A DNA stretch of 64,000 nucleotides from Fragum whitleyi (Eukaryota > Mollusca > Bivalvia > Cardiida > Cardiidae). Position 1 is the stretch's first letter. Each line of letters begins with the position of its first letter. This document shows positions 1 to 11,242 of this stretch, one piece after another. The stretch covers positions 37,715,058-37,779,057 of the forward strand of contig OX411543.1 of the NCBI GenBank assembly GCA_948146395.1. Direction: 5' to 3'. The position numbers and the translations under genes were made by a program. A model generated the notes under the pieces. It was given only the letters and a program-made list of their open reading frames with translations, did no database searches and had not been told where the DNA came from.

Positions 1-1106
1 ATTAAGTCCGGGTTCTAACAACATACGGCTAACTTTCAATACAGAGCAATGGTTTGAGTTACTCTGGTAGACAAGAATCAGGTTGTGCTTCATAGCATTT
101 TTTTTATATAAAAAATCTAGACCTAATGGTTTGAAACTTTTTTTATAAAGATTTTAACTCGTTGTCATAGCAATCAGAGTTATGCACGGATTCCAATTCT
201 GTGAAGTACTTTGAAAACGCTTGGTATAATACATATGGAATATTATGTGAGGTTTGGTTGAAATCTGATGGATTGCTTTGGGAGGAGTTTATTTTTAAAA
301 AGGTGTGGTCGGACGGACGGCATGAGAAGATTATGGATTGCGAATGAGGCCATCGACCAATGCATAATTTAAACATTTTATTACATTCACGCATAAAAAT
401 GTAAAATTTCCAAAATCAAGTATTCTTCGTGCATGTAGACTGGTCCCACTGTCGACTTTCATCGTAACCTATGATAGTTGACGGTTGAGCCAGCAAGGGC
501 GTATCTCCCATTACGCAATTTACGCTAGTGCGTAAAAGAAATAATAATCTCTTGAAAAATATCGTAGACTAATGTTCATAACATCGAAACTACAGCTTAT
601 TCAAGCTGTAGTTAAGATGTCTTGATCATTCACCAACGCTCAAAATCAAAATCAAAGAAAAGGGATAGAGTGCATTTATCTTTTGTCACAGTCCGTACAT
701 CATCTTTTTGATTATCCTGAATAGTCTTGGGTTGTCGCCTTCTGAATGCGTATAAATTTCAATGGCATAGATTCGCATATGGCCAGTCTAAAATGCATGT
801 CCCTTTATCTCAACGAATATTAAGATCGTAAAATGAACAGAAATGTGGAGCTGTAAAGCATATTTAGCCAAGAGCACTTTCGCTAGAGGTGTCATTTGTT
901 TTTGTCTTAAATTACGATAAGATCAAATAGTTAACCTTAATAGTTGGTTATCTTTACAACATTTTAATATGGCGGGTTGACCCGGGGACATGTTTGATTC
1001 TTTTCGACAAATTGGACGAACAATACAAGAACATGTTTGTCCTGGGGCAGTGGTTGACTCAGAAAATTAACCTTGAACATTCTTTTTGGTCCCTATCATA
1101 TTCAGA
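1..1106. other. No gene seen; intergenic
   Basis: I see no coding signal here: open frames are short and show no recognisable domain. A small hairpin lies at 588-614 (12-bp arms, loop of 3), with the same acagctt/aagctgt core as the larger hairpin at 58441-58517. The sequence is otherwise unremarkable. Confidence 0.6.
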
Positions 1107-1384
1107 TTGTTTGATGTTTGTTTGAATGGGGTTTTAAATCGCTTTCAGCAATCTTTTAGTTATATCTCGGTGATTGGAGATGGATTCCTGGTATTTCTCA
1201 CAGCAGTTCTACCATTACATCTTTTGCCAGCCACAAGCTACTATCACACATGGGTCTATGAATATCATATACGAATATTGGTGGAAGACAAATAGTTGGA
1301 AAGGACTAGTGCTGCCATCGGGGATCAAACCCGGGTTCATTTAAATGGTACCCCTACGCACTACTACTGCGCTAGGACGGTTGC
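1107..1384 (-). mobile_element. tRNA-derived SINE, reverse copy
   Basis: Read on the minus strand this matches the SINE seen intact at 29856-30135: a tRNA-like head with a B box (cccgggtttgatcccc), a body with the conserved agaaataccaggaatcc-type stretch, and a 3' tail of CAAA-like repeats at the left end (about 1107-1121). It is more diverged than the other copies, with a damaged tRNA head, and I could not find target duplications. It is non-coding and depends on a LINE partner for movement. Confidence 0.75.
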
Positions 1385-1462
1385 TCTAAAATATTTGGAC
1401 CCGACTGACAAAACTACCAGCCTAGAATTCGCGTAATATAAACAATCTAAATTAAGACTGAC

Positions 1463-1590
1463 TTGCGTTCAGGATGAAAACGTTAACGAAGCGCTTTCGA
1501 AATGATACTCCGCCTTGTACGTGCACATACGTACAAAGCGGGGTATCAAATCAAAGCGCTCGCGAAACGCTTTTACATCCTTAACGCAGG
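1463..1590. repeat. Foldback element, family A
   Basis: An imperfect palindrome whose arms carry gcgttcaggat and atccttaacgc at the ends and a cgaagcgctttcg motif inside. Centre is rich in GTAC/GTGCAC steps. The same family occurs at 1958-2090 and, diverged, at 25621-25752 and 35678-35811. Such hairpins are typical non-autonomous foldback or MITE-like repeats. The short open frame through it is a by-product of the palindrome. Confidence 0.7.
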
Positions 1591-1680
1591 ACTGGATCCA
1601 ACAGAGGTAAAAAAATAGGTCGTCTGTCGTACAAAACCCTCTCAGCAGTTGTTTCGTTCTGTATGCTTGCACTATCTCCC

Positions 1681-1844
1681 TTAATATACTGGACCCGTAA
1701 TAGTTCCGAAACGTTTTGGAACAAATGACCTTTGATATTGTTCACCGATGTTTCCTAATTATTTCAAGAGGAAACCTCGGTAAACATTGTGAAAGATTAT
1801 GAATTCCAAATTGCTGCTGGACTATTACCGGTTATCTTCCTTAA
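1681..1844. mobile_element. MITE, TTAAGG-type, copy 1
   Basis: About 165 bp with inverted ends of the form ttaa..tggaccCGTAATAGTTcc and its complement near 1828-1844. The centre folds back (aggtttcc/ggaaacct). Two further copies lie at 2695-2858 and 52218-52382. No coding capacity. Confidence 0.7.
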
Positions 1845-1957
1845 TGTTCAACTAACCGTGTTCTGAAAAACGTCACATATTATGGGCATATTTCACGTTA
1901 GCGACAATAAATCAACCGAAATAAGTAGACCAGCATTGACCCTTTGGGCATGCACTG

Positions 1958-2090
1958 CCCTGAGTTCAGGATGTAAAAGCGTTTCGCGAGCGCTTTCGAA
2001 ATGATACCCCGCTTTGCACGTGCACATACGTACAAAGCGAGGTATCATTTCGAAAGCGCTTCGCTAACGTTTTTATACTGGACGCAGGGC
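1958..2090. repeat. Foldback element, family A
   Basis: A 133-bp palindrome starting gccctgagttcagg and ending gacgcagggc, with long near-perfect arms around a GTGCACATAC centre. The arms include gcgagcgctttcgaaatg and its complement. It is the best-preserved copy of the family also found at 1463-1590. Confidence 0.75.
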
Positions 2091-2104
2091 TGATGACCTG
2101 CAAT

Positions 2105-2552
2105 AGACGAAGATATCTAAATTTCTTTAATGCTTTGCGGTGGTTAATCGAGAAAAAATGGTAGATTATCACTTGATAATCTCATCGCAAAAGCAGTGAA
2201 TTTATCAAAAACTTATACCCTGCTTTTGTGCATGTCATCATATCTGCCGTCATCTATGTGGGGAGAAATAGGTGACGTCACAATGCACGTTGCATAGCAA
2301 TCACGCGCAAAATGACGCGCTTTACGAAAATATGTCCTAGAAATGTCACATTTTGTCTCTTTTTTTGCATTAAAGAAATTGAATAATCGTTTGTTTTTCG
2401 TATAAGATCGATTTATATTTCATTTCGTGAACAACAAAAGCTATATTTTCCCTCGTGGCTCAGCCACTCGTGAAAATTTAGCTTTTGTTTTTCACTCAAT
2501 TAAATATAAATCGATCTTACACTGAAACAAACGATTATCCTTTATATACACG
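2105..2552 (+). repeat. Foldback-containing repeat, family B, copy 1
   Basis: About 450 bp. The right part is a long inverted repeat (about 2400-2525) with arms containing gatcgatttatattt and caaaagcta. The left part includes the perfect hairpin gattatcacttgataatc at 2164-2181. The whole block recurs in the opposite orientation at 35150-35565, including the motifs gtgacgtcac, cctgcttttgtgca and the same hairpins, so it is a dispersed repeat. No coding frame. Confidence 0.75.
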
Positions 2553-2694
2553 TAAAAAATGTTTTGATCTCGGGTCTTAGGCACATCATGTAAATCGACA
2601 TCAATTTAACGGCTCGTCTGAGGCATTTCTAAGTACCCCCTCCCCGATGTTGAATTGCTCCATGAGGAATCACCAGGGTCGTAGCTTGCTGAAA

Positions 2695-2858
2695 TTAAGG
2701 TAATGGACCCGTAATAGTTCCGAAACAGTTTGGAACGCACGATCATTCAAAATGTTAATCGTGGCTTCCCAATGAAATCACTAGGAAACCTCATTAATAC
2801 TACTGAAGTTTATGACTTTCGCGACGTTTGTGGATTTTTTACGGCTCCACTACCTTAA
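2695..2858. mobile_element. MITE, TTAAGG-type, copy 2
   Basis: Starts ttaaggtaatggaccCGTAATAGTTcc and ends with its complement-like ctccactaccttaa. Same family and length as 1681-1844 and 52218-52382. Non-coding. Confidence 0.75.
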
Positions 2859-4410
2859 AGTGAACGTAAGCAGAAACTACAGACAGCACCAAGGGTTTGA
2901 AGCATTGACGAGTAAATGTGCAACTGTAGTTATCAAGCTTCTATAATGCAGCACTTTCTCTGATGAGATTCAAGAAAAATAAATATACACCGAAGACTAA
3001 TATTGAAATGGACGTTCAACAAACTGACGATCCACCACCACATTATATCTGACTTTTCTATTCATTTTTGTAAAAAAAAAAACATCAGTTTGCATGGTGG
3101 GCGTAGATATTGAAAACAGTTCGTTCATTCTTTTTCTTTCTTGAATCTAAAATTGTCATTTTACTTGAATTCGAACGGTCTATGTACTACCTTAAGTTGA
3201 CAAAAAACCCTGCATGATGGAATTCCCCTTTTCAAAATTCAATCTTAAATATCCTGCGATGCCCCCTTTTGTTTGCTAGAGAAAGATAATTTAATTAAAT
3301 AGAGGAAGTAGCGAAAATAACAAAGTACTGAAAGTGCTTTAGGATGCCAAGACATGTAATCTGCATTGTCAATTGGTAACATGAGTAATCAAAGCGCTAA
3401 AAGCGCTGAAGGCCTGGTTTATAAAGAGTCAAGGCGACATTTGAAGGCATACACTCCAATTTTTGAATCTTTTTAGCAAGGCTTTTTTAGGCGAGGGAAA
3501 CCAAGGGTTACATTTATCTATAGGGATGGCAAGCCACATTCCGAACTCAATTCTAAGGAAAACTGTCGAACTGTATGCTCACTATATAGCGCTGAGTCCG
3601 CCAAAAACAACTAATTCCCAAGGTATAGATTACTAAGCCCGATACCGCTTTGCAGACATGCGCAACTCGCTTTTTTGATATTCTTAGTTGAGTTGATTGG
3701 TTTGCTACTAGTCAGTCAATAACCCATTCGATCATTCCGTCTAATAATCGTAGTAATGCCTTTTTTCTTAGGACACAAGCTCCTCGGCACTTTCTTTTGC
3801 ATTAAATTGAATTCCATAAAAAAGTTGTATTTTACTGTGGGAACACAAGAAATTAAAAGGGTCATTTTCTCCCTTTCCACAATATGGTCCACCCTATACT
3901 CATACCCAATTATTTTTTAATTTCTACCCTAGATATATATCAAATTACACTCATGTTGATTTATTGTCTGCAACTTGTTCCAAGTTGGCCCAGTCTAAAG
4001 TTTTGTCGTCTGTTTAAGGGTTTAAGGATGGGGCAAGGCTTTTAATTTTTCTAATTTAGATTAATCCAATACAAGACAACAAATGTTTAGACAGGTCCAA
4101 ATTGTATAGGGTTGCAGATTATGTACAATATGTGGGCAAATTAGTTGACTCGATTATCTTTTTCCTAGACAAGTTCCAGGATACAGGGTTGTTTCCTATG
4201 GTCTGCTAAACCAGGCAAATAAACGATATTAACGTAACCTGGAACCCACTCCAACACGACAAAATTTTAGGCTGCTTCAAATTAAAAGAAACTTCCGAAG
4301 ACACTTTGAAGGAGAGCTAGAGAGAGAGGGAGTAGTTTGATTTCCAATTGAACTATTTCAACAATACTTGCACAAATCCTGTATTGCGGATAGTGATAGT
4401 GATTGAAATC
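2859..4410. other. No gene seen; intergenic
   Basis: About 1.5 kb with no recognisable protein, RNA or repeat structure beyond A/T runs. Bases 4411-4414 (GTTT) are the left copy of the target-site duplication of the LTR element that follows. Confidence 0.55.
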
Positions 4411-4414
4411 GTTT

Positions 4415-4945
4415 TGTTATATAGAAACTATAAATAAACCTAATGGTATTTACCATGTCTATTTTTAGAATTAGTCTTGGGATTTTCCAATATCTCTTGA
4501 CACTTTAAGGTAATATATATGTAGAAGATTTTAGATCTTTCTAGAAAGGCCTTTTAGAAAGTGATTCAGACTCTAGAGTATTCTTATGTTCTATGCTATT
4601 CCAGATTGTTCTATAGTATTATATAAAGGGGTTCCTACAGCATTCTTGGTTCACTTGCTTTAGACTTATGGTTTCATTTAGTAGTACTGTGTTAAACTAA
4701 AAGGGGATTTCTCGTTATCTTAAAAGTGTGTTTGAAAGCGTGTTTAATTTTAAATTCGGATATTATTGGACTTATTATTTGTGGACCAGGAACTTAATTA
4801 AATTGGATCTAAACATTCAAGGTATTGTAAATTGTTTTTGTATTAATTTCATATTGTCAATAATTCTGGTATTATTGTCAATAAATATTGTTAATTGTAA
4901 AGTTTGTTGCTGGCTTCTTTGTTCGTGTTACATTGGCACGTAACA
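4415..4945 (+). repeat. 5' LTR
   Basis: 531 bp bounded by TGTTA/TAACA. A TATA box (TATATAAA) lies at 4620-4627 and a polyadenylation signal AATAAA at 4880-4885, giving a conventional promoter and terminator. Compared with the 3' LTR by eye it differs near 4424 (G versus T) and near 4940 (G versus A). An apparent 71-codon open frame inside the LTR is present in both LTRs and is not a gene. Confidence 0.93.
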
Positions 4946-4948
4946 AAT

Positions 4949-4966
4949 TGGGGGCTCGTTTCGAGA
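4949..4966 (+). promoter_or_regulatory. Primer-binding site, Pro-tRNA-like
   Basis: Three bases after the 5' LTR the sequence reads tgggggctcgt, identical over 11 bases to the classic primer site for tRNA-Pro used by many retroviruses and retroelements, followed by a diverged stretch ttcgaga. Position just inside the LTR is correct for minus-strand priming. The mismatches at the inner end could mean another tRNA in this host. Confidence 0.7.
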
Positions 4967-5157
4967 TAAAAACATCAGACAAACAAGCAAACAAACAAAA
5001 CAAAACAAATCAAACAAATTCTGTATGTATTTAAATCTGCTGTTCAAAATTATTTAAGAAATTAATTTCATATTTCAATTTCAATAAATTTAGAGTGTAC
5101 TTTCACTATTATTTATTAAAATCTTACATTCTTATTTGAATACAGCAACAAGCTACC

Positions 5158-6540
5158 ATGTCTTTTGACTTAGAAAAAATTACGCACGAACCTTCCGTGG
5201 AGCTATTGAATTTGGGTAAAAAGTCTGATTTGCTCAATCTTGCCAAGCATTATGAATTAAAAGAAGTCAAGTCCTCATTGCGAAAGCATGAAATTAAAAA
5301 TATTTTGATTCAATACTTTATTGATGAGGACATTTTTGATGAAAAGGCTCTATCTCTCATTGTTGATGTTCCATCAGTTGCAAGCTCAAGAGAGCTTGAA
5401 CTGATAAAACTTTAACAAAGGGAGAAGGAATTGGAAATTGAAAGAGAAAGAGCACAATTAGAAATTGAAGAGAAAGAAAGAGAAAGGCAATTTCAAAGAG
5501 AAAAGGAAGAGCGAGAAAGAGAAGAAAGAGAACGAGAAGAAGAGAGAGCAGAGAGAGAGCGAGAAAAAGAACGAGAATTTCAATTACGATTAAAAGAATT
5601 AGAAATTCAAGATAGAGCAAATCAGCCCAGATATATGTATAATGACCATTTTGATGTAACAAAACATTTTAGGCTTGTTCCTCAATTTCAAGAAAATGAA
5701 GTTGATACATATTTCGAACATTTTGAAAAAGTTGCAAATAACTTGAAATGACCAAACGAGCAGTGGACGTTACTTCTCCAAAGTGTCTTAGTAGGAAAAG
5801 CTCGCAATATTTATTCGCAACTTAGAACAGAACAAAGCAATGATTATGATACTGTAAAAGAACTCATTCTCAAAGGTTATGAGCTGGTTCCAGAAGCATA
5901 CAGACAACAATTTAGAAGTTGTAGAAAAGAATCTGGCCAGACTCACGTTGAATTTGCAAGAAATGAAGAAAAATTATTTGACAGGTGGTGCTATTCTAAG
6001 AAAATAGACCAAAATTATGACAATCTTAGACAACTTATATTAATTGAACAATTCAAAAATTGCATTCAATCTGACATTAAGTCACATTTAGATGAAAAAA
6101 ATGTTGAAACTATACATGAAGCAGCTCGCTTAGCTGATGATTACTACATTACATACAAAAATTCCTTTGTTAATAAAGCAAAACCTGCTTCCTCACATCC
6201 CCAAAATAAAACTATGTCTGGTGATTCATCTAGCATGTCTAGTCAATCGAATTCACCTAAACCAAAGTCTACTGGTGAAACCAATGCTCAAAATCCCTTA
6301 TCTCGAGTACATTGTACTTTTTGTAAAAAAACAGGTCACCTTATTTCGGAATGTTTTAGATTAAAAAGGAAGAAGGAACTGAGTGCAGCCAAACCTACAG
6401 GGCTCACTAGCCTTCAGCCTAAATCACAGCCTTCTTTTGAGTTAAATTCAATTGTTAAGGCAGAACCAAATTCTGATTCCTGTATGGAGATTTTTGAACC
6501 GTTCATGTTAGATGGTTTTGTATCACTTTCAGGTGATATG
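5158..6540 (+). pseudogene. gag region of the LTR element, interrupted
   Basis: Begins at the first ATG after the primer site (accATGtct). The N-terminus is a small acidic/basic domain of about 85 codons, followed by a strongly charged Glu/Arg coiled-coil stretch (about 5431-5630), a capsid-like retrotransposon gag core (about 5640-6130), and one CCHC zinc knuckle CX2CX4HX4C at 6313-6354, which would bind element RNA. The frame is open except for TAA at 5413-5415 and TGA at 5749-5751. No frameshift is seen; gag runs in the same frame into protease. With the stops this copy cannot make full-length Gag. Confidence 0.85.
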
Positions 6541-9500
6541 TGCCCACCTACCCCTATTAAAATTTTAAGAGACACAGGAGCTTCTCAATCTCTTATTTCA
6601 GCAGATGTTCTGCCTTTTTCTGAGAAGACTTCGTCTGGTACTAGTGTCCTTATTCAGGGTGTAGAGTGTGGCGTTATTAATGTTCCTCTTCATAAGGTTG
6701 ATTTGTCCTCAGATTTGGTTACTGGTTCTGTGGTTGTTGGTGTTAAACATTCTTTACCATTTAAAGGTGTACATTTATTGCTAGGCAATGACTTAGCTGG
6801 AGATAAGGTTGTTGTTAATCCTCTTGTAACTGACACACCTAATGTAGGTCAAACAGATGATCCTATTTTGCAGGAAATACCTGATTTGTACCCGTCATGT
6901 GCAGTAACTCGGGGTATGGCTAAAAAAGCTTCCTTGAAAAAATCAAATGATATTGACTTAACTGATACTTTTGTTGGTCAATATTTCAATGACGAGATTA
7001 AAAAGTCTTTTAATCTTAGTCTGCCTGATACTCAGGCAGACTCGTCAAAACTTTGTCAGTCATCTCCAAGGTCAAATGACCAAGGTCATGAAATGCATTC
7101 AAAGTCACAGTTAATCCAGGAACAGCAAAATGATCCTGAGATTTCAAAGTTAATTGATAGGGCATTACCCGAAAAAAAAATGTCTCAGAATCCTGTTTGT
7201 TACTATAAAAAGAATGGTATTCTGATGAGAAAATGGCGACCATTTGATATCTCAGCTGATGATGATTGGGCTGTTCATCACCAAATTGTTGTTCCAAAGT
7301 CATCTCGCCATGAAATACTTAGTATAGCACATGAAAGTCCAATGTCTGGTCATTTAGGTGTAAACAAGACTTATCACAAGATTATGACTCATTTCTTTTG
7401 GCCTGGACTTAAATCGGACGTTTCCAAATATTGTAAAAGTTGCCACACTTGTCAAATGGTAGGGAAACCTAACCAAGTTATTCCAAAAGCAAGGTTACAA
7501 CCCATTCCAGCTTTTGATGAACCTTTCAGTCGAATAATAATAGACTGTGTTGGTCCTTTACCAAAAACCAAGTCAGGTTCTGAATATTTGTTGACAATTA
7601 TGTGTGCTTCTACTCGCTTCCCAGAAGCAATTCCTTTAAGAAGCATTAAGGTAAAGTCAATCGTTAAGGCTCTTGTCAAGTTCTTTACTTTTGTTGGCCT
7701 TCCAAAATCAGTTCAGTCTGATCAAGGATCAAACTTCATGTCAGGCATATTCCAACAGGTTGTGCATGAATTAGGTATCAAGCAATATCGGTCATCTGCT
7801 TATCATCCTGAAAGTCAAGGTGCTTTAGAAAGATTTCATCAGACCCTAAAGAATATGATAAGGTCACATTGTTTCGATACTGAGAAAAATTGGGATGAAG
7901 GTATTCATTTGCTATTATTTGCAGTCAGAGAATCCGTTCAAGAATCTCTTGGCTTTAGCCCCTTTGAGTTAGTTTTTGGTCATTCTGTTCGTGGGCCATT
8001 AACACTCTTAAAAGAGAAATTTTTTGCTGATGATGAAACACCCTTGAACTTGTTACAGTATGTTTCTGACTTCAGAAATAAACTGTCTAGGGCATGTGAG
8101 GTTGCTAGGTCAAATCTTAAATCATCTCAGAGCAAAGTGAAGGCAAGATATGACAAGCATAGTGTTGATAGGAAATTTGAACCAGGTGATAAAGTCCTTG
8201 CTCTTTTGCCAATACCTGGCCGACCCTTACAGGCAAGATATTATGGCCCGTATACTATTGATAAGAAAACTAGTGATTTGAATTATATCATCAATACTCC
8301 CGGAAGGCGTAAAAATAAACAATTGTGTCATGCGAACATGCTAAAAAAGTATTTTGACAGAGATAGCTCTATTTCAAAACCAATTACAGTTGTAAACACT
8401 GTCCCACAAGAATCAAATGTGATTGAATCAGAAGTTAGTTCAGACTTTAGTGAAAAATCTGTTCCTGGTCCACCTAAACTTGAGAACTCTGAAATACTAA
8501 AGAATCTTGACGACAAATTTTCACATTTGGAGCCATCTCAACGAGAAGAGCTGAAACAGTTGATTAACGAATATAAACATTTGTTTCCTGACATCCCAAC
8601 AAGAACTGATAAAATATATCATGATGTCATTGTCGAAGATTCTCAACCAATAAAACAACATCCTTATAGAATGAATCCAATGAAACAAAAAGCCCTTTAA
8701 GATGAAGTGAATTACTTATTGGAGAATGATTTTATTGAACCCAGCCAAAGTAATTACAGTTCACCATGTATATTAGTTCCAAAGCCAAATGGAACATACA
8801 GAATGTGTACTGACTATCGAAAAGTGAACTCAGTGACAAAAACTGACTCTTTTCCAATACCAAGAATTGATGACTGTATTGACAAAGTCGGTAATTCTAA
8901 ATATGTCACCAAATTTGACCTTCTCAATGGATTCTGGCAAGTTCCGCTCACTGATAGGGCTAAAGAAGTATCAGCATTTGCTACTCCAACTGGTCTGTAC
9001 CAGTACAAAGTTATGCCGTTTGGGATGAAAAATTCTCCTGCGACGTTTCAGCGGCTTGTAAATATGGTTATAGCTGGCTTAGATGGCTGTGACGCATACA
9101 TTGATGATGTCATCATCTATACAGATACATGGAGTGACCACCTTCAAAGAATCAAACAATTCTTCGACCGTCTCAGTGATGCAAAATTGACTGTTAATCT
9201 TGGAAAAACAGAATTTTGTCATGCTACTTTTACTTTCTTAGGACATCTTGTGGGACAGGGTCAAGTTAAACCTTTAGAATCTAAGGTCAATGCTATCTCT
9301 GAGTTTCCTGTGCCTGCTACTAAAAAGCAACTGATGCGATTTCTTGGTATGGCTGGCTACTATAGAAAGTTTTGTTAGAATTTTTCTATAATAGCTGAAC
9401 CTTTAACAAATTTATTAAAGAAAAATGTTAAGTTCAAATGGAATGATAACTGTCAAGTTGCCTTTGATCGCTTAAAAGCCATACTAAAGAGCACACCAGT

Positions 9501-9900
9501 TCTTTTAGCACCTGATTTTTATAAATGTTTCAAATTAGCTGTTGATGCAAGTGATGTTGGTATTGGTGCTGTTCTTTTGCAAGAAGACGATGATGGTATA
9601 GATCATCCAGTTTGTTATTATTCTAAAAAATTAAACAAACACCAGAAAAACTACTCCACCATTGAAAAGGAATGTCTTGCTCTGATTTTGGCAATCCAAC
9701 ATTTTGAAGTTTATTTAACATCTGCAACTTCTCCTATAGTTGTATTCAGTGACCACAATCCCTTAAGTTTTCCTCCCAAACTTAAGAGTAAGAACCAAAG
9801 ATTATTGAGGTGGAGTTTGTCACTTCAAGAATTTGATCTTGATGTAAGACACATTAAAGGAAAAGACAACATTATACCAGATGCTCTGTCAAGAGTCTAA
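6541..9900 (+). pseudogene. pol region: protease, integrase, RT, RNase H
   Basis: One frame, same as gag. Protease has the aspartic active site DTGA at 6571-6582. Integrase follows: HHCC zinc module (7330-7458) and a D-D35-E core with D at 7543, D at 7720 and E at 7828, then a GPY-like module near 8245. Reverse transcriptase follows (about 8600-9375) with catalytic YIDD at 9097-9108, then RNase H (about 9500-9870) with DAS and SDH motifs. Stops interrupt it at 8698-8700 (TAA, start of RT) and 9376-9378 (TAG, between RT and RNase H). Integrase before RT is the copia order, while motifs such as PFGMKNSPATFQ are Ty3/gypsy-type; together this fits Gmr1. The native stop is at 9898-9900. Confidence 0.9.
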
Positions 9901-10533
9901 AATTTTGAATTGTCTTATCTTTAATACTCAAATTACATTTAACAGTTACATTTCACTATTTTTTTTTATATATATGTATGTATATATGTTTGCATATATA
10001 TCTTAGCCATACTAAAGAGCACACCAGTTCTTTTATCACCTGATTTTTATAAATGTTTCAAATTAGCTGTTGATGCAAGTGATGTTGGTATTGGTGCTGT
10101 TCTTTTGCAAGAAGACGATGATGGTATAGATCATCCAGTTTGTTATTATTCTAAAAAATTAAACAAACACCAGAAAAACTACTCCACCATTGAAAAGGAA
10201 TGTCTTGCTCTGATTTTGGCAATCCAACATTTTGAAGTTTATTTAACATCTGCAACTTCTCCTATAGTTGTATTCAGTGACCACAATCCCTTAAGTTTTC
10301 CTCCCAAACTTAAGAGTAAGAACCAAAGATTATTGAGGTGGAGTTTGTCACTTCAAGAATTTGATCTTGATGTAAGACACATTAAAGGAAAAGACAACAT
10401 TATACCAGATGCTCTGTCAAGAGTCTAAAATTTTGAATTGTCTTATCTTTAATACTCAAATTACATTTAACAGTTACATTTCACTATTTTTTTTATATAT
10501 ATGTATGTATATATGTTTGCATATATATCTCTT
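9478..10533 (+). repeat. 528-bp tandem duplication inside the element
   Basis: The segment from 9478 (gccatactaaagagc) to 10005 is repeated from 10006 to about 10533. It contains most of RNase H plus the non-coding AT tract after pol. I see only about two differences (G/T near 9510 versus 10038, and one T in a T-run). The second RNase H frame (10006-10428) lies behind the stop at 9898-9900 and is not expected to be translated. The duplication is therefore young and arose in this copy or its immediate source. Confidence 0.93.
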
Positions 10534-10696
10534 TTTCAATTCTTTTGATGAAAATTGTTTGTATTTTCATGCTAGATGTGCTGAAATGTTTCAACAAATT
10601 ATGATATTATCAATTATGTGATGTATATTATCATTGTATATGCTAATGATAATGCAAAAAGAAAGATTTATTTCATAAACCTTTCTTTTTTCTTTC

Positions 10697-10707
10697 AAGG
10701 GGGAAAG
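10697..10707 (+). promoter_or_regulatory. Polypurine tract
   Basis: The run aagggggaaag directly precedes the 3' LTR. Its position and purine content match the plus-strand primer of LTR retrotransposons. Confidence 0.85.
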
Positions 10708-11238
10708 TGTTATATATAAACTATAAATAAACCTAATGGTATTTACCATGTCTATTTTTAGAATTAGTCTTGGGATTTTCCAATATCTCTTGACACTTTA
10801 AGGTAATATATATGTAGAAGATTTTAGATCTTTCTAGAAAGGCCTTTTAGAAAGTGATTCAGACTCTAGAGTATTCTTATGTTCTATGCTATTCCAGATT
10901 GTTCTATAGTATTATATAAAGGGGTTCCTACAGCATTCTTGGTTCACTTGCTTTAGACTTATGGTTTCATTTAGTAGTACTGTGTTAAACTAAAAGGGGA
11001 TTTCTCGTTATCTTAAAAGTGTGTTTGAAAGCGTGTTTAATTTTAAATTCGGATATTATTGGACTTATTATTTGTGGACCAGGAACTTAATTAAATTGGA
11101 TCTAAACATTCAAGGTATTGTAAATTGTTTTTGTATTAATTTCATATTGTCAATAATTCTGGTATTATTGTCAATAAATATTGTTAATTGTAAAGTTTGT
11201 TGCTGGCTTCTTTGTTCGTGTTACATTGGCACATAACA
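10708..11238 (+). repeat. 3' LTR
   Basis: 531 bp, same ends as the 5' LTR, with TATA at the equivalent position and AATAAA at 11173-11178. It is followed directly by GTTT, the right target duplication. Confidence 0.93.
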
Positions 11239-11242
11239 GTTT

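Larger units (their letters stand above)
4415..11238 (+). mobile_element. LTR retrotransposon, Gmr1-like, full length
   Basis: A complete 6.8-kb element: 531-bp LTRs at both ends starting TGTTA and ending TAACA, GTTT target duplication (4411-4414 and 11239-11242), tRNA-type primer-binding site at 4949-4966, purine tract at 10697-10707, and gag-pol between. Enzymes are Ty3/gypsy-like in sequence, but integrase lies before reverse transcriptase, the order that defines the Gmr1 group (Goodwin and Poulter). By eye the two LTRs differ at only two positions, so the insertion looks recent. The coding region is nevertheless interrupted by four stop codons and carries a 528-bp internal duplication, so this copy is unlikely to be autonomous. 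There is no env-like frame after pol. Confidence 0.93.

Noticed and set aside
4728..4943. 71-codon open frame, repeated at 11021-11236
   Set aside because: Lies within both LTRs and is duplicated with them; no domain and no reason to think it is translated.
5357..5662. Minus-strand Leu-rich open frame that looks like a membrane protein
   Set aside because: It is the complement of the Glu/Arg-rich gag coil; Glu codons read backwards as Leu/Phe.
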